A stretch of DNA of 37,084 nt from Spirochaetaceae bacterium. Its GTDB lineage: Bacteria; Spirochaetota; Spirochaetia; DSM-27196; SLAA01. Below the pieces are notes generated by a model. The model saw nothing but the letters and a program-made list of their open reading frames with translations. It did not search any database and was not told the origin of the DNA. The stretch lies in assembly GCA_007695055.1 (NCBI GenBank), contig REEM01000092.1, positions 1 through 37,084 on the forward strand, read 5' to 3'. Positions 24,535-32,461 of this stretch are shown here, one piece after another; the stretch's first letter is position 1; every line of letters starts with the position of its first letter. Made by a program: the position numbers and the translations under genes.

Positions 24535-24560
24535 GGTTTCCTCCCGGCTCTTCACCGACT

Positions 24561-25184
24561 CTACTTGGTGCCGTCGACTGCGTTGATCGCTGTCACTGCC
24601 GCATCACGTGCGGCAAGAATGTCGGCCTCGGTTCCGGCCATCCATAGTCTGCCGAATACGCCAACGCCGGTAATATGCATAAGGTTCACGTCTGCAGCCT
24701 TTTCGGCCTCGTTGGCGGCAAGGTTAATGTAGGCCGCTGGCTCACACTCAAGTACCAACATAGACTGCCCCGGCACCAACATCATTCCTCTGTTAAAGCG
24801 ATTCAGCAACTGAGACTGATAGGGACTCACGTTGGTAATAATCTGCATGGACGCAATTGACGGTTTCTTGCGCGCGGAGATATCGACTCCCAGTTCACGG
24901 AGCACGACATCGCCAGCCTCAATTACGTCCTCCTGCGACATTGAGTGCAGCTCGAACATTCCGTATTGACGTTCTACAATCTGGGCTCCGGGTCGGGCAC
25001 TGGTGGCTTTGACGGCAGCATCTACAACTCGAAAGACCCAGTTACCCGGAGCCATTTCAACATAGAGACTTGCCATACCCTCAATTGGGAGGTCGCCCTG
25101 GGTAATGCTCCCGACAAAGGCGGCGTACTGAGGCTGCATTCTATCCAGATAGCAGTAAGCGCGTAGTTGAAAGTCGTCGGTCAT
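24561..25184 (-). CDS. Tandem-domain microcompartment shell protein (BMC-T type)
   Basis: This 207-residue protein appears to hold two BMC-fold repeats. The first (about 35-105) has GMASLYVEMAPGNWVFRVVDAA and a helix with AGDVVL. The second (about 130-205) has GMMLVPGQSMLVLECEPAAY, then AANEAEKAADVNLMHITGVGVFGRLWMAG and AARDAAVTAIN. This matches a trimer-forming tandem shell protein distinct from EutL. It lies between eutJ and the small EutQ-N-like gene with 11-26 bp gaps. The subfamily assignment is by eye. Confidence 0.75.
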   Translation of the reverse strand: MTDDFQLRAYCYLDRMQPQYAAFVGSITQGDLPIEGMASLYVEMAPGNWVFRVVDAAVKATSARPGAQIVERQYGMFELHSMSQEDVIEAGDVVLRELGVDISARKKPSIASMQIITNVSPYQSQLLNRFNRGMMLVPGQSMLVLECEPAAYINLAANEAEKAADVNLMHITGVGVFGRLWMAGTEADILAARDAAVTAINAVDGTK

Positions 25185-25195
25185 AGTTATCTCCC

Positions 25196-26083
25196 CTATC
25201 TCCCTAGTGCGCCTACACCGGCGCGAACATCATTCATTGCTATTCCTATTGGCGTCACAAAAAGAGGATTTCCCGGCACTATGGTAGGAACCCCAGTAAC
25301 CGCCTCCACTACCTCCGCGATACCGGCAAAACTACTCGTACCGCCGACAAGGTACACACAATCAACTTCAAAGGACTTCAGATGGGCAGCAATAATTGTC
25401 CCCATCTTTTCCATCACTGGCCGCACTACCGGAAGCAACTCACGGTGACGTGCAGGGTCGGTCTTCATGGCCTCAGCCTCTTCAAAGGAAACCTTGTGTG
25501 CACCCGCCAAGACAAGACTCAGGTGCGTTCCTCCAGTCGGCTCATCGCCGGTGTACACCACTTTGCCATTTTGAATAACGGCTATCCCGGTTGTCCCGCC
25601 ACCTATGTCTACAACAGCGGCGTTCTCTACCTGCAAGAGGCTGTCAGCTGCACTTGGCTCGTCTATGAGCACGCTACACTCAAGGCCAGCCGACTCAATC
25701 ACATAGCGAACAGCCTTTACCTCACCTGGTGACACCCCGGGTGGGAAGGAACCGGCTGCGGACTCAAGTTCCACTCCAAGGCGGCGCTCCACGTTGAGCT
25801 TAATCTTCTTGACAAGGTCAACCGCGCCCACAAAGTCCACAACAACCCCGTCACGCACTACCTGCGCAAACCGGTACTCACCGGCGCATGGCATGCCTTC
25901 TTCGTCGACCACTACAACAACGGTGTAGGCGGTTCCAAGGTCAACTCCAACACGGAGAACCCCTGCTGGTTTACCGAGCTGAGTCTCGGCCGCGTCAGGG
26001 GGTTGTGCGCCCCCATTAACTCGGTCGCCACGAACTATGACCCGGTCGGCGGTCTGGAGTATTGCGTCAAGCCGTGCGTTCAT
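25196..26083 (-). CDS. eutJ: EutJ, Hsp70-like ethanolamine-utilisation chaperone
   Basis: EutJ is an actin/Hsp70-fold ATPase of eut operons, thought to help cargo folding or assembly. Motifs include the phosphate-1 loop GVDLGTAYTVVVVVDEEG, phosphate-2 AAVVDIGGGTTGIAVI and an adenosine-binding VYLVGGTSSFAGI. At 295 aa it is slightly longer than E. coli EutJ. The ATG has GGAGG 6 bp upstream and overlaps the EutQ-EutT stop by 4 bp. Confidence 0.92.
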   Translation of the reverse strand: MNARLDAILQTADRVIVRGDRVNGGAQPPDAAETQLGKPAGVLRVGVDLGTAYTVVVVVDEEGMPCAGEYRFAQVVRDGVVVDFVGAVDLVKKIKLNVERRLGVELESAAGSFPPGVSPGEVKAVRYVIESAGLECSVLIDEPSAADSLLQVENAAVVDIGGGTTGIAVIQNGKVVYTGDEPTGGTHLSLVLAGAHKVSFEEAEAMKTDPARHRELLPVVRPVMEKMGTIIAAHLKSFEVDCVYLVGGTSSFAGIAEVVEAVTGVPTIVPGNPLFVTPIGIAMNDVRAGVGALGR

Positions 26084-27339
26084 GAACGGCCTCCACGCTT
26101 GAGATCATCACGCGCCAGTAATAACTCAACCAAATAGACTGCACTGCTCAGCCGATTGAGCCCGGCGACAATCTCGGTGCCAATCTCCGCGTCAAGCGCC
26201 GTCACCTCTACCTCGCGTACTTGCGCACGCAGGTAGTTCAGCTCAAGCAGAAGAGCATGGTCATTCGCGTCCGGGGCAATATGCCCAATTCCCAGCATCT
26301 CTACCGGTTTGTGGGTAGCCTCGCGAAGCTGCGCCTCGTCCATTCCAGCAATCTGCAATGGAGCAGGAACACGGGCATGGTACTCTGCACTCATGAGCTC
26401 GCGGCAGTAGGCCGCCACGGTTGCAATTCTGTCGGCGGTGGCCTGGAAGCCACACACGCTGGCCAGCGCAGCACAACGCAGCGCGACTGCGTTTAAGGTA
26501 TCAAGACGCCCACGCAGGCGAATGCGCGGTGCGTTCTTTGGGGCAAAGGTCTCGGCATCGAGCTGGGTCATGTGTTCGGGCTTGCGGTCGGGAACCTGCC
26601 CACAGGTAATGCAGTGCGGCCGCGGGCCGTCCATCTTTACCGGAAACTCCGCCGCCCGGTCCCAGTTCACCGGTTTCGACGGTGTGGCAGTCGCGGTCGG
26701 TGCGCCCTGGGAGATCTGGGCGCCCTGAGCACTCGGCGCAGCGGGCTCGCCTTCGCCTGAGGAAGCCCAGTTTGCGGGGTAGGTTACGTAAAAGAACTTA
26801 GCCCAGTTGGGAGTCCCAAAGGTAATTGAGGAACCCTTGGGAATGAAGAGCACATCTCCCGGTCGTCCAATAACCGGCCCGTCCTTGGTGCCAATGTGGA
26901 GTTCTCCCTCAAGCACGTACTGTACCTCGTCGTAGTTCAGGGTCCAAGGAAAACTGCCCTGCCGCAGACTAAGAAAGCCTGCCGCAACCGGAGAGTTATC
27001 GTCGGAGGTCACCACATCTACGCCACGTACATCCATTTCCGGTCGGCCAATGTCAAACTCAAAGGGAGGCATGGATAGTCCACGCGTGTCAATGCAACGA
27101 ATCAAGTCCCGTGCAACCAGCCTCCCTGGCGCCTGCGCAGCGCTACCCGGACTCGGTGCGTCCACCGCCGTAGCTGGCGGAGCCGCAGCTACGCGCTCAA
27201 TACGCATACCCAGCTCGCGCGCGGTATCCTGCGCGAGTGGCGTAATGAGATCATCAGGGCGCAGGTGGAGAACACCTACACCCTGGCTAGCGAGTTTGCG
27301 CACCTCAGCTTCGGTGTACAGGTTCTTACTTGGTTGCAT
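26080..27339 (-). CDS. EutQ-EutT fusion: cupin acetate-kinase-like domain plus corrinoid adenosyltransferase
   Basis: Two normally separate eut proteins are joined. Residues 1-190 are EutQ-like: an N-terminal module (LYTEAEVRKLASQG, LITPLAQDTARELG), DLIRCIDTRGLSMPPFEFDIG, and a cupin (about 120-188) with YDEVQYVLEGELHIG and GRPGDVLFIPKGSSI. EutQ has reported acetate kinase activity. Residues 191-225 are a Pro/Ala/Ser/Thr/Gln linker. Residues 226-419 are EutT-like, with HCITCGQVPDRKPEHMTQLD (metal-binding Cys region), IRLRGRLDTLNA and a helical adenosyltransferase body. EutT makes adenosylcobalamin for EutBC. The frame is continuous with no internal stop. The ribosome site is weak; it lies 9 bp after the BMC-H stop. 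Confidence 0.88.
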   Translation of the reverse strand: MQPSKNLYTEAEVRKLASQGVGVLHLRPDDLITPLAQDTARELGMRIERVAAAPPATAVDAPSPGSAAQAPGRLVARDLIRCIDTRGLSMPPFEFDIGRPEMDVRGVDVVTSDDNSPVAAGFLSLRQGSFPWTLNYDEVQYVLEGELHIGTKDGPVIGRPGDVLFIPKGSSITFGTPNWAKFFYVTYPANWASSGEGEPAAPSAQGAQISQGAPTATATPSKPVNWDRAAEFPVKMDGPRPHCITCGQVPDRKPEHMTQLDAETFAPKNAPRIRLRGRLDTLNAVALRCAALASVCGFQATADRIATVAAYCRELMSAEYHARVPAPLQIAGMDEAQLREATHKPVEMLGIGHIAPDANDHALLLELNYLRAQVREVEVTALDAEIGTEIVAGLNRLSSAVYLVELLLARDDLKRGGRS

Positions 27340-27348
27340 ACTACTTCA

Positions 27349-27810
27349 TCACTTCGGGAGTATTGCCTCTACATCACCATGGGGCCGTGGAATAACGTGG
27401 ACACTGACCAGGTCGCCAACGCGTTGTGCTGCGGCAGCACCGGCATCGGTAGCGGCCTTCACCGCACCAACATCACCACGTACCATAACAGTAACGAAGC
27501 CACCACCAATCTGCTCTTTGCCGATCAGTTTCACGTTAGCTGCCTTGACCATTGCGTCTGCAGCTTCAATTGCGCCTACCAGTCCCTTGGTTTCGACCAT
27601 ACCCAATGCAATTAATTGAACATCCGCCATCGTTGTCTCCTTTGCAGTGCCCTGCTTCTTACCGGTAGGCGAAGCGCCGTCCGGGGTTTGTTTCTTTTTG
27701 GACGCGCCGCTTTTGGGCTCGTCACTTGTTGTCGCCTGTGGTTCTTGCGCCCCCTGCGGCGCTCCCTGTGGTTCCTGGGGATCCTGTGGATCTTGTGGTT
27801 CGTCAGCCAT
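27349..27810 (-). CDS. BMC-H shell protein (EutM-like) with a 60-residue acidic/proline-rich N-terminal extension
   Basis: Residues 61-153 are a standard hexameric shell protein: [41 protein letters not shown] and [15 protein letters not shown]. They are almost identical to the BMC-H at 33925-34221. The first 60 residues are a disordered-looking tail: Asp/Pro/Gln repeats ([12 protein letters not shown]) followed by a Lys/Gly/Thr-rich basic part. ATG 27810 has GAGGAGAG upstream, overlapping the eutE stop. ATG 27630, which starts the plain BMC-H domain, has its own AAAGGAG 6 bp upstream, so two products of 153 and 93 aa are likely. The tail could face the lumen or cytosol and recruit partners. 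Confidence 0.92.
   Translation of the reverse strand: MADEPQDPQDPQEPQGAPQGAQEPQATTSDEPKSGASKKKQTPDGASPTGKKQGTAKETTMADVQLIALGMVETKGLVGAIEAADAMVKAANVKLIGKEQIGGGFVTVMVRGDVGAVKAATDAGAAAAQRVGDLVSVHVIPRPHGDVEAILPK
27628..27643 (-). promoter_or_regulatory. Internal ribosome binding site and start for the short BMC-H form
   Basis: AAAGGAG, 6 bp spacing and ATG lie inside the extended BMC-H gene, in frame. The site is as strong as the one before the upstream start, so dual initiation is plausible. Confidence 0.65.
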
Positions 27811-27822
27811 GACTTACTCTCC

Positions 27823-29370
27823 TCACGCCTTGAGCTCCTTCAGCACCTCACGAACAATCTGAGCGATATTTTCTGCTGAGTAGCCTGTTCCTGCCCCGTT
27901 CGAGCCAGTCACGTTCGAGGCAGACAGGCTTGAAGCAGACACCGGACCCGCTGTGTTGGACGATTGTGCTACCACACCCTGGGCAAGGCTATAGGCCTCT
28001 GGGGGCGGTGCCCCTGTCTCGTAGGCCAGCCGCTTGATATTGAGCAGATGCTGAACACTAATATTATCACTGACAATAGACCCGCCGATTCCGCCGGGGG
28101 CTAGAGTCATTGAGGGCATGAGTCCAGTCGTAGACCCCACCGCGCCCATAGAAGCCCAGGTATTCACAATAATGCGAAAGGCTGGCTTTTCTATGCCAAA
28201 GGCCAGAATCACTTCCTCGTCGCGGGCATGGATCACCAGTGAGTGCCCGTCACCACCGAACTTTAGCAGCTCAATACAACGCTCACAACCGGCATGCCAG
28301 TCCTTCTCCACGTAGAAGCCTAAGACCGTGGTGAGTTTCTCACGGCTTAAGGGGTAGTCCTTTCCAACACCCTTCAGATCTGCCACCAACACACGAGCCC
28401 AACCTGGAACGCTAATTCCTGCCAGCTCAGCGAGTGCTTGTGGCGTCTTACCTACGCTGCGCGGATTGATGGCCCCAGAGGGATCAAACAAACAGCGCGC
28501 AACGGCCTGCTGCTGATCGGGATCCAGCCAGTAGGCTCCGTTCTTTTTCATTTCAGCCCGGAGCTGCTCGGCTATGGGCGCATCTGCTACCACCGCCTGC
28601 TCGGTTGCACAAATGACCGAACAGTCAAAAGCCTTGCTATTGACGATGTCGGAAGCTGCTTTAGCTACATCTGCGCTCCGGTCTACATAGACCGGCACGT
28701 TGCCCGGCCCCACCCCAATTGCAGGTTTGCCTACGCTGTGTGCAGCACGAACCATGGGAGTTCCACCAGTCGCCAGAATGAGTGACACCGCGTAGTGCCG
28801 CATGAGTTCCTGCGTACCCTCCAGGCTGAGGTTCTCTATGCAACTCACCAGACCCTTGGGCATGCCCGCCTTCTCGCCCGCTTCGGCCATGATGCGCACT
28901 GTTTCCAGGCAGCATTTTCGAGCCGAGGGATGGGGTGCAATGATGGCGGCGTTGCGAGCCTTGACAGCAATGAGCACCTTGTACATTACGGTCGATGTCG
29001 GGTTTGTTGATGGCACCAAACAGGCCACCACACCCACCGGCCAGCCAATTTCAACAATCTTCTTTTCTTCATCGCGGCGAAGCACACCAACCGTGGGTGT
29101 GTCCTTGATTGAGTCCCACACGCCCTGGCTTCCGAGCTTGTTCTTGAGCGCCTTGTGGGCGGGTACCCCGTAACCGGTCTCTTCATGAGCCATTTGTCCA
29201 AGACGCTCGGAGTTCCGGTAGGCGGCTTCGGCCATGGCAGCACAAATACGGTCTACCTGCTCCTGAGATGTATGGAAAAAGGCCCTTTGAGCCTCGCGTG
29301 CCTCAACCGCAAGTCGCCGCGACTCCTGCACCGAAACCAAGTCGCGGTCATACCCGGTGTATTCCTGCAT
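27823..29370 (-). CDS. eutE: Acetaldehyde dehydrogenase (CoA-acylating) with a C-terminal targeting helix
   Basis: EutE oxidises acetaldehyde to acetyl-CoA with NAD+ inside the microcompartment. Family motifs include GVVACLVPSTNPTSTVMYK, ILATGGTPMVRAAHSVGKPAIGVGPGNVP (core ATGGTPMVRAAHS) and the catalytic Cys in FDCSVICATEQAVV. I use ATG 29370 (MQEYTGYDRDL), which has AGGAG 7 bp upstream; the track's 29397 start lacks a site. The N-terminus starts directly in the catalytic domain. The usual BMC-targeting helix is at the C-terminus, after a Ser/Asn/Gly/Ala linker: ENIAQIVREVLKELKA. Length is 515 aa, about 45 more than E. coli EutE because of that tail. I see no alcohol dehydrogenase or phosphotransacetylase gene beside it. 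Confidence 0.94.
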   Translation of the reverse strand: MQEYTGYDRDLVSVQESRRLAVEAREAQRAFFHTSQEQVDRICAAMAEAAYRNSERLGQMAHEETGYGVPAHKALKNKLGSQGVWDSIKDTPTVGVLRRDEEKKIVEIGWPVGVVACLVPSTNPTSTVMYKVLIAVKARNAAIIAPHPSARKCCLETVRIMAEAGEKAGMPKGLVSCIENLSLEGTQELMRHYAVSLILATGGTPMVRAAHSVGKPAIGVGPGNVPVYVDRSADVAKAASDIVNSKAFDCSVICATEQAVVADAPIAEQLRAEMKKNGAYWLDPDQQQAVARCLFDPSGAINPRSVGKTPQALAELAGISVPGWARVLVADLKGVGKDYPLSREKLTTVLGFYVEKDWHAGCERCIELLKFGGDGHSLVIHARDEEVILAFGIEKPAFRIIVNTWASMGAVGSTTGLMPSMTLAPGGIGGSIVSDNISVQHLLNIKRLAYETGAPPPEAYSLAQGVVAQSSNTAGPVSASSLSASNVTGSNGAGTGYSAENIAQIVREVLKELKA

Positions 29371-29412
29371 GTCTCTCTCCTTCGCTTGTGTACCCATGGG
29401 AGCTCAGACCGC

Positions 29413-30069
29413 TTAGTACTTAAGCGGGTTCGAAGCAACCTCAAGCACGGCGTCGGCGAAGGCCTGGCAGGCCGCCTTGCATGCGCTCTGACTACCAGAA
29501 AGCAAAGCGCCGCCAAAGTTGGTTTCTGACGGGGGTTTGAACCATACACGCATTGTCACTTCAGCCGCCTTGAGTGCCGCATCTATTCCGTAGGTAGCCT
29601 CAATAGGCTGCGAAATGAGGTATGAGAGTGATGTACCTTCAGGCACACCGGCCATGTTGCTCAGGAATGCTCCCGAACGGGAAACGGTGTGCGCAAAGTA
29701 CGCCGAGCCGTCATCATCCGAGGCGGAGTAGAACCAGGCTTCGCCCTCACAGTACTGTATAGCTGCATTGAGCCCGGATCGAACCTCGGCAGGATCGGGG
29801 CCAGCGAGAATGCCAATTACCTCGCCGGAGAGTTTGCCGGACGCATGCCCGGAACCGGCGTAGAAGCTCTGCCCGTACACCACCTGCACCTCGGCCATCT
29901 TTGTGGCTTCGTCCATGGCTACGTAGAGCGGGTCGTCCATGTTGCAGGTAATGAGTGCAATGCTGCGCTGGTTGGGCTTGAGTTCAAGCTCCTTGGCATA
30001 GTCCGGATGCACATTCGGAATAATACGTGCCGAGAGAATTGTCGGCTTTAATGGATCATGAATTGCCAT
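29413..30069 (-). CDS. eutL: EutL, tandem-domain trimeric shell protein
   Basis: EutL forms pseudo-hexameric trimers with a gated pore. Over 218 residues, the text LSARIIPNVHPDYAKELELK, ALITCNMDDPLYVAMDEATKMAEVQVVY (core ITCNMDDPLYVAMDEATK), SFYAGSGHASGKLSGEVIGILAG and GAFLSNMAGVPEG matches the family along its length. It lies 14 bp after eutC with a GAAGGAG site. The length equals the typical EutL. Confidence 0.94.
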   Translation of the reverse strand: MAIHDPLKPTILSARIIPNVHPDYAKELELKPNQRSIALITCNMDDPLYVAMDEATKMAEVQVVYGQSFYAGSGHASGKLSGEVIGILAGPDPAEVRSGLNAAIQYCEGEAWFYSASDDDGSAYFAHTVSRSGAFLSNMAGVPEGTSLSYLISQPIEATYGIDAALKAAEVTMRVWFKPPSETNFGGALLSGSQSACKAACQAFADAVLEVASNPLKY

Positions 30070-30083
30070 TGTTCCACTCCTTC

Positions 30084-31025
30084 TTACGCGTTCTCGCCTG
30101 AGATTTTCAGGCGGAGCTGGACGCCACTGGCCTGATACTTCAGATACTTCTTCACCTGCTCAACAATGAATGCACCGGCCTCAAGCGGGTTGGTACCTCC
30201 ATTGCGGGTAATCATACAAAAGGCATCGCGGTCGCCGTCGGTTTTACCCTTTGTCGGCTTATAGCCCATGTAGGCGCTCATTGCATCGGCAACACCCAGT
30301 CCCGGGCGTTCGCCAATGAGCATGACTACAACATCGGCCCCGACTATATCGTTCACCGAGTTCATAATTCCCACCCGCGCATACTTCACAAAGAAGGGCG
30401 TGCCGCTACTAATGCCCGCAGATTTCAGACCCTGCTCAATGACCGGGAGAATCTCGTCCACATTGTTGCGAATAGCGGCGGCACTCAGTCCGTCACCAAC
30501 CACAATTTGAACCTGAGGATTCTTGGTGCATTTTTCAGCGACAAGCTTTGCACCCTCATCCGAGAGGAGCCGCCCAAGGTCAGGGCGAATAAGAAACTCC
30601 TGCTTGTCCGAGACACGGCTTTGTACCGTAAACAGCCCAGCCTTTTCTACGACCTCGGGTTCCACCTCACTGTGTATTGCGTCCTGCGTCACACCGTGGT
30701 CGGCCTGAAACAGAAGAAGCGAACTTGTGGTGGGGCGTGAGCCCGCGCGGCCAACCGCAATACGTGCTCCGGTCGAGGCCTTGAGATTTCGCAGCCCGTC
30801 CATATCCATGGGATTCTTCACCCCTACCTGTGCACGAGCTTCCTTGGTGGTGGGGTCTGGAAGATCCAGCACCAATCCGCCAACGGCCGCGCCGCTGGGC
30901 GCAGTCGCTGAGCTGGCCCCGGATGCACCGTTTGAACCCGATCCGGCTGCAGCGGAGGCTCCACTGCCCAGTTCCTTGAGGACCGCTTGTACGATTGCCT
31001 CAATCTGGTCTTTAGTGTTGTCCAT
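30084..31025 (-). CDS. eutC: Ethanolamine ammonia-lyase, small subunit
   Basis: EutC is the light subunit of the adenosylcobalamin-dependent lyase that converts ethanolamine to acetaldehyde and ammonia. The core shows ARIAVGRAGSRPTTSSLLLFQADHG (core VGRAGSRPTTSSLLLFQADH), VQIVVGDGLSAAAI, VMLIGERPGLGVADAMSAY and DAFCMITRNGGTNPLEAG. The N-terminus carries a BMC-targeting helix (QIEAIVQAVLKEL) and a long Gly/Ser/Ala linker. I prefer ATG 31025, because AAGGAGG abuts the ATG at 31031 but is 6 bp from this one. It lies 11 bp after eutB. Confidence 0.95.
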   Translation of the reverse strand: MDNTKDQIEAIVQAVLKELGSGASAAAGSGSNGASGASSATAPSGAAVGGLVLDLPDPTTKEARAQVGVKNPMDMDGLRNLKASTGARIAVGRAGSRPTTSSLLLFQADHGVTQDAIHSEVEPEVVEKAGLFTVQSRVSDKQEFLIRPDLGRLLSDEGAKLVAEKCTKNPQVQIVVGDGLSAAAIRNNVDEILPVIEQGLKSAGISSGTPFFVKYARVGIMNSVNDIVGADVVVMLIGERPGLGVADAMSAYMGYKPTKGKTDGDRDAFCMITRNGGTNPLEAGAFIVEQVKKYLKYQASGVQLRLKISGENA

Positions 31026-31036
31026 ATCCATCCTCC

Positions 31037-32404
31037 TTAGCGCTGCAGAAAGAACGAGGCGTCACCGGCCTTCGCCGTAAGCACACCGTTTTCTATGAGT
31101 CCGTGTTTTTCCATCCAGCACTCAAACTCAGGCAGCGGCCTCAGTCCCATGAGATTCCGGAGGCTCATTGCGTCGTTATAGCTGGTACACTGATAACTGA
31201 GCATTGGGTCGTCGCCCAAGGGCACACCCATGAAGTAGTTACAGCCCGCAGCCGACAGCAGTACCGCAAGGTTCTCAATGTCGTTCTGAGTCGCAAGCGC
31301 ATGGTTGGTGTAGCAGGCGTCAACACCCATTGAAACCCCGGTGAGTTTCCCCATGAAATGGTCTTCCAGTCCGGCGCGAGTGATCTGCACCGAGTCAAGC
31401 AGGTACTCAGGACCGATGAAGCCAACCACGGTGTTCACCTGAAAGGGCTCATAGCGCTTGGCAAAACCATACTTGCGCGCCTCAAGTGTGACCTGGTCGG
31501 CTCCATGATGTGCATCTGCAGAGAGATCCGCCCCCTGGCCGGTTTCAAAATACATGTAGTTTGGCCCCGGAGTCACGCAATACTTCTTTGCCATGTCATA
31601 GGCCTCGTCGAGCATGTTGACATTGACACCAAAACTCTCGTTGGCTGTTTCGGTACCGGCAATGCTCTGGAAAATAAGCCCGGCCGGAGCGCCACGCTTG
31701 ACCGCATCCATTTGGGTCGTTACATGCGCCAAGAGACAGTTCTGCGTAGGAATTTCCCAGCGCTCAATGACCTCCCAGGTCATTTCCAGCAACCGGGTCA
31801 CACTCGCGAGTGAGTCGTCTACCGGGTTAATGCCAATAACGCTGTCACCGGAACCAAGGCTGAGGCCCTCATAGGTCTCGGCCCGGATACCCTCAACCGA
31901 GTCGGTTGGGTGGTTCGGCTGATTGCGCGAGGCCAAGGTACCAGGCAGCCCAATGGTGTTGTTGCAGTGAGCGACAATGCGAATCTTACTGGCGCCGAGC
32001 ATGAGATCCATGTTGGACATGAGTTTTGCAACCGCAGCCACCATCTCTGAAGTAAGTCCACGCGAGATGCGGCGAATCATGGAGCCGTCGGTTGTGTCAG
32101 CAAGAATCCACTCGCGGAGCTGCCCAACGGTCCAGTTCTTGATCTCTTCATAGATGGGAAGATTCACCGCGTCCTGAATGACACGGGTTATCTCGTCCTC
32201 CTCATACGGCACTACCGGATTCTCCCGGAGCGCCCACAGCGGCAGTTCGGCCAGCACAAACTTAGCCGCCATACGCTCAGAGGCAGTCTCGGCGGCAATT
32301 CCGGCCAGTTGGTCTCCTGACTTCAGCTCGTTTGCTTTAGCCAGCAGCTCCTTAATACTCCGGAATTGGTAAGTTTCACCAAACAGCTTGGTTTTCAGGG
32401 TCAT
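31037..32404 (-). CDS. eutB: Ethanolamine ammonia-lyase, large subunit
   Basis: EutB is the catalytic TIM-barrel subunit. At 455 aa it is the family length. Conserved text includes VVPYEEDEITRVIQDA, LASRNQPNHPTDS, SGDSVIGINPVDDS, QSIAGTETANESFGVN, FETGQGADLSADAHHG and MGVDACYTNHA. With EutC it produces acetaldehyde, and inactivation of its cofactor releases 5'-deoxyadenosine. That may explain the nearby 5-deoxyribose-type genes. The ATG has TAAGGAG upstream, 57 bp after eutA. Confidence 0.97.
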   Translation of the reverse strand: MTLKTKLFGETYQFRSIKELLAKANELKSGDQLAGIAAETASERMAAKFVLAELPLWALRENPVVPYEEDEITRVIQDAVNLPIYEEIKNWTVGQLREWILADTTDGSMIRRISRGLTSEMVAAVAKLMSNMDLMLGASKIRIVAHCNNTIGLPGTLASRNQPNHPTDSVEGIRAETYEGLSLGSGDSVIGINPVDDSLASVTRLLEMTWEVIERWEIPTQNCLLAHVTTQMDAVKRGAPAGLIFQSIAGTETANESFGVNVNMLDEAYDMAKKYCVTPGPNYMYFETGQGADLSADAHHGADQVTLEARKYGFAKRYEPFQVNTVVGFIGPEYLLDSVQITRAGLEDHFMGKLTGVSMGVDACYTNHALATQNDIENLAVLLSAAGCNYFMGVPLGDDPMLSYQCTSYNDAMSLRNLMGLRPLPEFECWMEKHGLIENGVLTAKAGDASFFLQR

Positions 32405-32461
32405 AAGCTCAACTCCTTAGCCGCCCCATTTTGGGACATGTCCCGCAACGTTCACAGGGCG

